NCBI RefSeq assembly: GCF_028288465.1
Contig: NZ_JAQBNR010000056.1
Coordinates: forward strand, 1-64,000
Origin: Ferruginibacter sp.
GTDB lineage: Bacteria > Bacteroidota > Bacteroidia > Chitinophagales > Chitinophagaceae
Direction: 5' to 3'
Length of the DNA stretch: 64,000 nt
Within the stretch, counting starts at the first letter, position 1; every line of letters starts with the position of its first letter. Shown here one piece after another: positions 28,078 to 36,532 of this stretch. The notes beneath the pieces were generated by a model. It worked only from the letters and a program-made list of their open reading frames with translations, did not search any database and was not told the DNA's origin. A program made the translations under genes and the position numbers.

Positions 28078-29325
28078 TTAGTTGTTGATGGTAATTTCTT
28101 TTGTGTTTTTGTATTGCTCCATGTCAGAAGTTATAATCACATCTCCTGCTTTTACATTGTCTTTTAATTCAACAAAATCAAAATTAGACAAGCCAGTATG
28201 CACGGTTCGTTTTTCTGCCTTTCCATTGTTCACCACAAAAATATCCTGGGTAGCAATTCCTTTAAAAGCCGGGCCGTTGGCCACTCTTAATACATTTGTT
28301 TTTGCAGCAGTAACAAGAAACACATCTGCTTTTAAATTTGGCCGCAGCAGCTTATTGTTTCTTTCTTCTAACTGAATATTGAATGATGCCACACCATTTT
28401 GTACGGCTGGCTGTATATTGACGACAGTTCCACGTAATTGCGTTTCGTTAATGCGGATGATTGCGTACATGCCGTTGTGCAATTGGTCAAGGTAGTTGTC
28501 TGATATCGTTCCCTGCACTTTAAAGCTGCTCAGGTTGGCGATGCGTGCCAGGGTTTCTCCTTCCCTTACGGTGGCACCAATATTTTTATTTAACCAGGTT
28601 ACCACACCATCGCGACTTGCCACAATATTCGCCAGCTTTAATTTTCGTTCCAGTTCACTTAAATCGTTTTGCTGAATGGCGGCAGCTATCGTGGCTTCCC
28701 GCATTTCCACTTCCATGGTTTGCTGCTTGTTTTTTATTTCATTTTCCAGTTGCAGCTTTTCAAGCGTGGCGACTTTTAAAGCCAGCTCCGCTTTTTCAAT
28801 ATCTTCCCTGGTGCCGCCCCCGGCCTTGAATAAACGTTTTGTATTTTCAACGTCCGCCTGCAAACTGTTAATGCGCAGTTGCTTTATACTGTTGCTGGAT
28901 TTAATGTCGTAAAAACTTTTGTCCAGTTGAAGCCTGAGTTTTTTAATATCATTTTGTTTTGATTCCAGTCCGAATTTCAGTCGTTCAAATTCAGTTTGTG
29001 AAGCTGCTTTGTCCAGGGTAAGCACCGACTGTCCGACCTTTACGGGGAGGCCCGCATCCAGCAATACATTTTGTACAGATGCATTGATAGGACTTGCGAT
29101 GATCTCTTCAAACTCCGGTAGAATTTCACCGGTTGCGGTAATGGTATTTTCAATGTTACCTGTTTCAACAACAGCGGTTGTAATGGAAGATTTTTTTACA
29201 GAAGATGAGACAGAATACCGCAACAGAAACCAGGCGCAGCCCAATAAAATGACACTGAAGAGTATGACAATGATTATTTTTTTTCTTTTGTCCAATTGTA
29301 CTTCCGCTTCAATAGCCGTATCCAT
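28078..29325 (-). CDS. HlyD/MacA-type periplasmic adaptor
   Basis: N-terminal TM; barrel-sandwich and coiled-coil pattern; 'IVASRDGVVTWLNKNIGATVREGETLARIANL'. Confidence 0.92.
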   Translation of the reverse strand: MDTAIEAEVQLDKRKKIIIVILFSVILLGCAWFLLRYSVSSSVKKSSITTAVVETGNIENTITATGEILPEFEEIIASPINASVQNVLLDAGLPVKVGQSVLTLDKAASQTEFERLKFGLESKQNDIKKLRLQLDKSFYDIKSSNSIKQLRINSLQADVENTKRLFKAGGGTREDIEKAELALKVATLEKLQLENEIKNKQQTMEVEMREATIAAAIQQNDLSELERKLKLANIVASRDGVVTWLNKNIGATVREGETLARIANLSSFKVQGTISDNYLDQLHNGMYAIIRINETQLRGTVVNIQPAVQNGVASFNIQLEERNNKLLRPNLKADVFLVTAAKTNVLRVANGPAFKGIATQDIFVVNNGKAEKRTVHTGLSNFDFVELKDNVKAGDVIITSDMEQYKNTKEITINN

Positions 29326-29350
29326 AACTGATATTTAGGCCAATGCTATT

Positions 29351-29384
29351 TCAAGCTATATGCCAAAGTAAAAATCAGTGCCAG
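29351..29384 (-). promoter_or_regulatory. Candidate sigma-54 (-24/-12) promoter region for the efflux operon
   Basis: Minus strand TGGCATATAGCTTGA (29365-29351), close to TGGCAC-N5-TTGC; a second weaker TGGCAC at 29384-29379. Confidence 0.35.
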
Positions 29385-29413
29385 TAAGGGTTTTATCGAT
29401 TTCCATTTTTAAT

Positions 29414-29435
29414 ATTTGTCCGGTACCGGACAAAT
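29414..29435. promoter_or_regulatory. 22-bp perfect palindrome, candidate enhancer-binding-protein site
   Basis: atttgtccggtaccggacaaat, centred about 100 bp upstream of the HlyD-family start. Confidence 0.6.
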
Positions 29436-29684
29436 TGTTTGATTTCGTTCAACATACGAATCGATAATTGAAAAAAGTATACCCGTGCATGATTAAAAAA
29501 AGAAACACCGGTGGTCCTTAATAAATCTACCACCCGAATGTTGCTAAAAAATAGGTAGTGTCACCTTAAATATTACTTAAATGTCTCCCGAATAATATTT
29601 TTGGCCATAAGTAGTTAACAATTTTGTCAACTTCTAAATGGCCGAAATTCGGGGGAGCTTACAAACTAATATATCAAAGAGGTT

Positions 29685-29959
29685 GTAAAATTGGCCGGTA
29701 TTGATGAAAAAATAAAGATTACACATAAGCTAGGTAATAAAATAATTGAAGAAACAAAACCCAAATACGCGTGGATTATGTCTCACACCTGTCGTGGTCG
29801 TTTTGCACAAATGAGTTTCTTGACGGAACACCAACAAACTTAATCATGGGCATCAACGGACATAAAACAGAAAAGGCATTCAGGAGATACATTAAAGCAG
29901 ACCAAGTACAAAAAGCTCACATGATTAAGAAACTTTGGGACAACAGATCAGGTTTGTAA
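29685..29959 (+). pseudogene. Tyrosine recombinase/integrase C-terminal remnant (frameshifted)
   Basis: Reads 'VKLAGIDEKIKITHKLGNKIIEETKPKYAWIMSHTCRGRFA' then in another frame 'NEFLDGTPTNLIMGINGHKTEKAFRRYIKADQVQKAHMIKK'. Confidence 0.8.
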
Positions 29960-30233
29960 TCGATTTTCATCTGTAAATGGAACTTTTGGCTGACAATAAA
30001 ACTTGTTGCGCATCATTTTTTAGCCGCTATAGAAATTCGTCAAAATAAGAACCTGTAAAATTTATTTTATTAAATAAACAGCTTTTAACTTAATAAAGAT
30101 GTAAAGAAAATTTCTCTTAAGAGGATAACACCGGACACATCTGCTAAACGATTAACGGCAGATCTGCGTCAAACGCAACTAATTTATAATTAACAGAAAT
30201 CATCAATTTTGATAAGCCTAATTGAATTCTTAC

Positions 30234-30572
30234 TCAATGCTCGCCAATAATCAAATTTCCTCCTGCCATATCACTTGTTGCTGATTTCCATTTTTGTAAG
30301 AGCACAATTTTTCCGTTGGGCAAAATTTCCGGATGACACTCGCCTGATCCAGCAAACAAAACCAAGTCAGTAGTTACGTGATGATAACACATTTTCATGC
30401 TGCCGTCATCGTCAACAATCGCCAGCATTTGCCCTCTTACAATATTTCCGCCTGAATAATTTGAAGTAAGAATGTTGCCTGTTTGTCTGAACACAAAAAG
30501 AGCCTCTGTCCAATAATCGCTACCTGTATTATTTACAATTGGTGAGAATATTTTTCCGTTATAATTAATCAT
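30234..30572 (-). CDS. N-acetylglutamate synthase-like small protein family (name recalled from annotation; function unverified)
   Basis: 'MINYNGKIFSPIVNNTGSDYWTEALFVFRQTGNILTSNYSGGNIVRGQMLAIVDDDG...CHPEILPNGKIVLLQKWK'. Confidence 0.7.
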   Translation of the reverse strand: MINYNGKIFSPIVNNTGSDYWTEALFVFRQTGNILTSNYSGGNIVRGQMLAIVDDDGSMKMCYHHVTTDLVLFAGSGECHPEILPNGKIVLLQKWKSATSDMAGGNLIIGEH

Positions 30573-30667
30573 GATAATAAATAGTCAATAGAGGTTTATA
30601 AAGTCTATAAGAAAGTAAAGTTGGGGTGTCATTTATCTGAGGATGAGGTAAAATACATTATAAAAAA

Positions 30668-30683
30668 GCCGCCCTAAGGCAGC
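30668..30683 (-). terminator. Rho-independent terminator
   Basis: gccgccctaaggcagc hairpin flanked by A/T runs, downstream of 30804-31982. Confidence 0.6.
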
Positions 30684-30803
30684 CCAAAAAACAAGTTTTT
30701 TTAAAGATGGAACTCACAGGAAAAAATTGAACTTAAAACGTCCATGGTGGCATTCCAAAATTTGATCAAAGCTTATCTCCACTTTGTGGATGGCATTTGT
30801 ATG

Positions 30804-31982
30804 TTATTTTAAATGGTAAAATATCTTAAACGTGAGCAGTTGGTTTCTGGCAGCCGTTACCTGCTTGCCTTCGAAAGCAGGCCGCAGTGCATACTGGTAA
30901 GTCAGGTCCAGTGCCACTTTATTCATTGAATATCTTAAGCCACCAACCAAACGATAATCCATTTTTAATGGACTTACTTTATAGTTATTTTCAGGCGCAG
31001 CAGCCGCGGCGCCCATAAAAGTATTTTGCGGCACATTTGCCTGCCTCATCTGAAAATCATATTTATCAATGGATTCTTTACTTTTTGTACCTAATAAAAT
31101 GGATGCCTGCACGCCACCTTCTGCTGACAATCTTTTACCAAGTTTAACACCGGCCATCACGGGTATATCGGCATAATATAAACGGGTGTAACTGGTGACC
31201 TTGTTGTAAAACTGAATGTTGTTGGCAGTATCATTCACGTAGATTGTTTTGCTAACGCCATGACCACTGGTTGCCACAACAGCACCTGCAGTTAAACCCA
31301 TGCTTACATAAAAATTAGGAGAGGCTTTATACAGCATTTCTGCGGCAGGAAAAGGTTGCAGGTTTTGCCGCTGCCCCGGAATTACATTTACGTCAACACC
31401 CGCAGAAAACAGCAGTTTATTTTTATGCTGCATTTCATTGACCGCTTTTCCTGAAAGCTGCATGTTACCTGAACCGATTGGCAATGGGCGAATGAGGTGA
31501 CGCGATTTTGAAAACGGATTTTCAAGGCTCAGGTAATCCTCCTTTTCTAAATCCGCGTGATCAATTCCTACTAAGTCCGGGACCTCTCCTTCCGGAAGCA
31601 TTTGCGGATTGATCGTGTTTTCATTTACCTTCATTTCAGCTGAATTATTATTGGCAGCATCGTGAATAAATGGTTTCTTAACACTAAATTTTCGAACCGG
31701 GCTCATCACCTGCTGCTCCGCTTTAGAAGTACCTGGCTCTTTGTTTTCAATTGTCTTTACCAGGTAATTATTTTGCGGTACCAGTTGTAAATAATTGTCA
31801 TGAGTAAGAAGAGAACTTAATAATAACAAAGCCGTCAGGGAAGCTGCAACACCTGCACGCACCATTGAAAAATTGCTCTTTCTTCTCACCGGCAAATTTT
31901 TATCCAGCAAAACTTTCAGCTCTTCCCAACCGTATTGCGGAGAGTCGAATAATTCATCACTATTATGTAAACGTTTGCTCAT
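30804..31982 (-). CDS. Inner-membrane-anchored protein with outer-membrane beta-barrel-like C-terminus, co-transcribed with sigma factor
   Basis: TM near residue 45-60; 'GLRYSMNKVALDLTYQYALRPAF...NQLLTFKIFYHLK'; 4-nt overlap with the sigma factor ORF. Confidence 0.65.
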   Translation of the reverse strand: MSKRLHNSDELFDSPQYGWEELKVLLDKNLPVRRKSNFSMVRAGVAASLTALLLLSSLLTHDNYLQLVPQNNYLVKTIENKEPGTSKAEQQVMSPVRKFSVKKPFIHDAANNNSAEMKVNENTINPQMLPEGEVPDLVGIDHADLEKEDYLSLENPFSKSRHLIRPLPIGSGNMQLSGKAVNEMQHKNKLLFSAGVDVNVIPGQRQNLQPFPAAEMLYKASPNFYVSMGLTAGAVVATSGHGVSKTIYVNDTANNIQFYNKVTSYTRLYYADIPVMAGVKLGKRLSAEGGVQASILLGTKSKESIDKYDFQMRQANVPQNTFMGAAAAAPENNYKVSPLKMDYRLVGGLRYSMNKVALDLTYQYALRPAFEGKQVTAARNQLLTFKIFYHLK

Positions 31983-32572
31983 ATCCTGTGCTCTTTAGAA
32001 AGTTTAAATTGCATGGACTGCTTTAATTTTTTTCTGGCTTCTGAAACATGCCAGCGGCTGGTTGATTCAGAAATACCCAGCTTCTCTGCAATCTCTTTAT
32101 AATCATACCCATCAAAAGCAAAAAGATTAATCACAATTCTTGTAACAGAGGGTAAGGCTTTCAGGTGCTGTGCTACTTCCTCCATGCTATGATTAAAATT
32201 AAGCTGGAAGTCATCATTACCTTGTTCCTGGATATTATCAATGTGAATTACCTGCGTACCTTTTTTCCGGTTGCGGGTGTGATCAATGGCTGTATTAATA
32301 ATGATGGTTTTAAGCCAGGGTTTAAAATCACCCAGCTCAGCACTGTACTTTAAAATATTGGTAAATGCTTTTAGAAATCCATCATTTAATATGGTGAGCG
32401 CATCATGGGGATCTTCGGCATAACGCTTACATGTCACAAACATATCTTTATAAAAATGTTTGTAAATAGCTTCCTGCGAGCAGCGGTCATTCAACCTGCA
32501 TCCCGCAATATGTATGTATAATTCGTCCTGACTCACCAATTTTTTTGACCGGTTGCAATGGTATGAAAACAC
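31979..32572 (-). CDS. RNA polymerase ECF sigma-70 factor (true start probably downstream of the listed one)
   Basis: 'HDALTILNDGFLKAFTNI', 'IAEKLGISESTSRWHVSEARKKLKQ'. Confidence 0.9.
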   Translation of the reverse strand: MFSYHCNRSKKLVSQDELYIHIAGCRLNDRCSQEAIYKHFYKDMFVTCKRYAEDPHDALTILNDGFLKAFTNILKYSAELGDFKPWLKTIIINTAIDHTRNRKKGTQVIHIDNIQEQGNDDFQLNFNHSMEEVAQHLKALPSVTRIVINLFAFDGYDYKEIAEKLGISESTSRWHVSEARKKLKQSMQFKLSKEHRI

Positions 32573-32604
32573 TGCAACTTTCCTGCGTTGAAAAGTTGCA
32601 GTGT
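32569..32604 (-). terminator. Terminator-like hairpin after 32612-33073
   Basis: Perfect 13-bp arms acactgcaacttt / aaagttgcagtgt, 10-nt loop, short T-run on minus strand. Confidence 0.6.
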
Positions 32605-32611
32605 ATGTTAA

Positions 32612-33073
32612 TTAATGTTTAAAAGAAATCGTCTTAACTATTTTGGTAGCAGGATTTGTACTATCTGTGTAGCGCACTACAAGAGCGGTATCATTTAAAG
32701 TAACTACTTTCCATGAAGCATACTTAACCGGTGCATTGGATGAAAGCTGGATAGAATCAGCTGCAATTTTGTAAGCCCAGCTTCCTTTTGAGTAACGGAA
32801 GGCAGTAGAATCGCACTTCACTGTACCGTCCTGAAAATCATAACCATTATTGGAAAACTGAATGATATCATCGCTCATACAATCTTTGTAAATAGAACTG
32901 TCTGCTGCAGGCTGCCCTGCTTTGGGAGTTGTAATGGCCTTAATTTTCCAGGGAACCATTAGCTTGCTTACTTTGTCGGGAACTGCCGGTGAATCATCTT
33001 TTTTACACGCAGCGAAGATTACGGTAGCTGTCAAAATAAGTGTAACAGATTTCAATATGCTATTTTTTACCAT
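32612..33073 (-). CDS. Lipocalin-like lipoprotein, hypothetical
   Basis: Lipobox 'VIFAACKKDD'; 153 aa. Confidence 0.7.
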   Translation of the reverse strand: MVKNSILKSVTLILTATVIFAACKKDDSPAVPDKVSKLMVPWKIKAITTPKAGQPAADSSIYKDCMSDDIIQFSNNGYDFQDGTVKCDSTAFRYSKGSWAYKIAADSIQLSSNAPVKYASWKVVTLNDTALVVRYTDSTNPATKIVKTISFKH

Positions 33074-33274
33074 GTTATTTTTTGTTGTTATAAAAATGAA
33101 ATAATGTCCCGGGATGTTTGTACACTAACTGGTACGGTTTATTATTCCGGTTTGTTGGGAGAGCATTAAAATATTTTTTTTTAATTTAGGAAAGAAGAAA
33201 AACTGACGATCACTGGTTACTACAAAGAAATCCTAAAGCCATCACAGCATAAAAAACAGCTGGATGTTACCCGG

Positions 33275-33590
33275 TTGTATAGTGGTACTGTGGGTGATAG
33301 TTATTTTAAAGAAATGCAATTACCATTAAGCGATGGCCGAATGATCGGTTATTTATCTGCAGTACTGCCGGTAAAAGAAATTATTTTCAGGGAAGTGGAA
33401 GCTTTTTACGATTATGATTTTCACAATGCACCCGGCGGCAATACACTGTGCTGCTGGATGACGGCATACAAATAGAAACCTCCACTGGTGATACCAAAAG
33501 CTTTGTACCCGGCGAAGTGATCCCTGGTAGAAGATAGTACCGGTAAGGACATCGCACTAAAAACCTGGAGGCTAAAACAAGGCGGTCGGT
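33275..33590 (+). pseudogene. Decayed cupin-domain protein
   Basis: 'FREVEAFYDYDFHNAPGG' then in another frame 'QYTVLLDDGIQIETSTGDTKSFVPGEVI' then in another 'LVEDSTGKD'. Confidence 0.65.
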
Positions 33591-33732
33591 GTTTGTTATT
33601 TTTTAAAAGGATTTATTTTGGAACGTACCATGGAAGCAGTGGGCAATATCGATGTGTATTCTTGTACCGTATGCCATTATTGAGCTTCTATTGCCGCTAA
33701 TATTTAAGGAAGGCACTGGGATCGTAGTACAT

Positions 33733-36486
33733 TTAAGATTCTACAAGTAATCTTGGTAAACGTTCAAATGCCAAATGAGGTGGTGGTTGTGGGAAAGCTG
33801 CCCTCTGTGAATCTGTAAATACTTTTGAATCAACAGCAGTGCAATACTCTTTTTGATATGCATTAGAATTGAAAGCCTTCTCCCCTACTTTTCCTTCTTC
33901 ATGCAAAACTCTCCACCAAAAATCTTCAAACTCGTTTTCTCCAAATGTTGAAATCGACCTGAAAATTTTCTTTATAACAACTGAAATAAAACCATAATGA
34001 TAGCTTATTTCTTTTTGCTCTTTGCTTTCGAACTTAGGTATAGAAACAATCCAACGCCCGTGTTCTATGTTATTTTTTGCCTGTTGGTAATCTGGTGCTT
34101 CTTCAATTAATATGGCCATACTTTTATTAGGCTCCAGAAAATTCGAGTTCAAACGAGCCAATTCACAAAGGAAAATTTGTAAACTGCTCGCAAATTCTTC
34201 TCCGATAGCTGTTAAGAGATATGTATTTGCAAACTCTATGCGCCAGTCAATATGAAGTGCATTGAAAGCAATGACTTTTAAGGGACCAACATCGCTTAGT
34301 GGATCGCTTTGAAGATGTCTTTTTACAAATCTTAGAAGTTGTGTCTCGTCTGTGATGGATTTTTCAAACTGTTCTATCTGCGGAGCAATAAACTCACGCC
34401 AAAGGTCTTCCCATTTTCCAGACCGAAAATCTACAAAATAGCTGATTTGAGGAAATAGTTTTTTTGAGGCGTAAATCAGGAATGACATATCAACAAGCGC
34501 TTTTTTAAACATCTCATCGCCATTCCCTATCCAACCATTGGGATTAAAGTTATTTCTTGCATTAATGAATAATTCAAAATCTTCAATTGCCTGCATCCAA
34601 GCGCCCTGTTTGTAATCATTAATGAAGATCAGACCAGTTGCCTGAGCTAATCTATTAAAAATTGATTCGTCTTTTGAATGCCAGGTTACCCATATAGCAC
34701 ATAGAGCGTAGTACTTAGCGGCTATATTCATACCTAAAGCTGTATAAACCTGGCCAATATTGATCAAGGCTAAAATGTAACCTTCTTTGGTTCGTTCTAA
34801 AAGCCATAGCGACTTAGCCTTATGAAAGGAGGTAAGTGCCTGTAAAAAATTATGAAGGCCTCCTGCGCTCAGATAGTCATATCCTCTTTTGGCCAAGTTT
34901 TTTGCTGCGATATGACGCTGCCCTGATTTTACAGCCGCCTCCTGTATTTCCTCCATGAAATTTTCAAGTAATAAAATTCCTGCAGAGTCAGCTTTAAACT
35001 GAATCAAAAGAGAAATCATGCTTTCAAAAGTGTCAAACATAGAGGAAACAGAATACAACTCAGCCTGCGGAAGAAGGGGTAATATCTGTCTATATATATC
35101 AATGGATTTTGCACTGTTCTCTCTTGATTTTACAACATTGGTATGAAACTCAAAATCTCCTTTTAATTCAAGTAGTATACATCGATCATCTACCTTGATA
35201 TCTGATTTCAATTGCTGTTCAATAAAGGAATGCATACTATACCTCCATTTATTAATCTCTTCCGTTTGTATTTCAATTTTACCAATTAAGGATTGAACTA
35301 AGACTATTTGAAGCAATGAGATATCTTCATGTATATCAGCCAAGTTATTCCGATGCTCCCATTCATTAAAATAATACTTGACCCAATCCTCACAACCTCT
35401 TAAAGGTAAAATGTCATCACCTTCCACAGGAGTGGGGTTTAATGCTAAAAAAATGAATTCGTAAATTGCTTTTCTTCTATAGTGAGGTTTTATTTGTTCG
35501 TTGTCTATATACTTTTTAAGCAGCGACATCCATAGATTATTGTGCCCAAGCTTATGAAAATTCATCCTGTAATACCTTTCTGCATCAATAATTTCATAAA
35601 ACTGGCCGAGATGAAATTCAGGAATGTTTTGTACATCCTTCCACTTTGCATATAATTCAGCATACCATTTTTCCTTTTCATCGCCAGATTCCAAAAGAAT
35701 CATGTCAATCAATTCGTTTGTAAGTTTACGCATTTCAGGATCGGCCTGATAAGATTTAGTAACAACTGCCCGATACAATAAAGAAAAGGCTATTTTGACA
35801 TCGTTAGTTATTGGCAAGGGGATTCTTTCAATTAAAGAATTGATTTTATTTATTTGGTTTTCTACTGCTTCATCCGAAGATAATCCTTCAAAGTTCCATT
35901 GAATTGACTGAATGAATTTATCGAGGATCTCATCGGTCATTTTATTAAAGACAATTTCAGCCTGCTGCACTTGCAGTTTTAAATTAACATTTTGAATTTT
36001 AGCTTCGTATTCCTTTTGAATATAACTCTGTAGAATTTTTAGAACTCTTGCCCGCACTCTCTGCAATGTTTCACCTGATAAATTTTGCTGATTGGCAGCC
36101 CAAGCCTGCAGCAGATCAGCATCATTATCTTTAACAACCCTGCCCACCACCGAAGCGTTTGTTTCAAAGGAAAAAATCATTTCTTCAAGCATGTAATCAC
36201 CTTTTACAAACAGCATAAAAAAGTTGGCTATGGTCTCCTGTATAGCATCTGATGAAAATGAGAAATCTGTCGAGTAAAGTTTTATCTGTCGGAATTTCGA
36301 TTCTCCTTTTGCCAAATCCCTATGAAATATATCCTCTTCGAAGTCGCAGTAAATTATTTCTTCTATATTATTTAATCTATTATTTATCCAAGACTCAAGC
36401 GTTTTCAAATGCTGAAACTCATATCCTTTTAAAGTAGCTGCCGCATCTCTCTTTTCAGCGAAAATCTGAAGTTGTTTTAGTGACAT
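33733..36486 (-). CDS. Putative DUF4297/Cap4-like dsDNA nuclease domain with helical-repeat C-terminus; candidate defence protein
   Basis: N-terminus 'LKGYEFQHLKTLESWI...IIYCDFEEDIFHRD...ESKFRQIKLY' fits a PD-(D/E)XK (E/D...QxK) layout; remainder looks TPR-like. Confidence 0.6.
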   Translation of the reverse strand: MSLKQLQIFAEKRDAAATLKGYEFQHLKTLESWINNRLNNIEEIIYCDFEEDIFHRDLAKGESKFRQIKLYSTDFSFSSDAIQETIANFFMLFVKGDYMLEEMIFSFETNASVVGRVVKDNDADLLQAWAANQQNLSGETLQRVRARVLKILQSYIQKEYEAKIQNVNLKLQVQQAEIVFNKMTDEILDKFIQSIQWNFEGLSSDEAVENQINKINSLIERIPLPITNDVKIAFSLLYRAVVTKSYQADPEMRKLTNELIDMILLESGDEKEKWYAELYAKWKDVQNIPEFHLGQFYEIIDAERYYRMNFHKLGHNNLWMSLLKKYIDNEQIKPHYRRKAIYEFIFLALNPTPVEGDDILPLRGCEDWVKYYFNEWEHRNNLADIHEDISLLQIVLVQSLIGKIEIQTEEINKWRYSMHSFIEQQLKSDIKVDDRCILLELKGDFEFHTNVVKSRENSAKSIDIYRQILPLLPQAELYSVSSMFDTFESMISLLIQFKADSAGILLLENFMEEIQEAAVKSGQRHIAAKNLAKRGYDYLSAGGLHNFLQALTSFHKAKSLWLLERTKEGYILALINIGQVYTALGMNIAAKYYALCAIWVTWHSKDESIFNRLAQATGLIFINDYKQGAWMQAIEDFELFINARNNFNPNGWIGNGDEMFKKALVDMSFLIYASKKLFPQISYFVDFRSGKWEDLWREFIAPQIEQFEKSITDETQLLRFVKRHLQSDPLSDVGPLKVIAFNALHIDWRIEFANTYLLTAIGEEFASSLQIFLCELARLNSNFLEPNKSMAILIEEAPDYQQAKNNIEHGRWIVSIPKFESKEQKEISYHYGFISVVIKKIFRSISTFGENEFEDFWWRVLHEEGKVGEKAFNSNAYQKEYCTAVDSKVFTDSQRAAFPQPPPHLAFERLPRLLVES

Positions 36487-36532
36487 ACTGAAATTATAAA
36501 ATAGAATAGTCTAAAGTGTTTACAAGTTTAAT

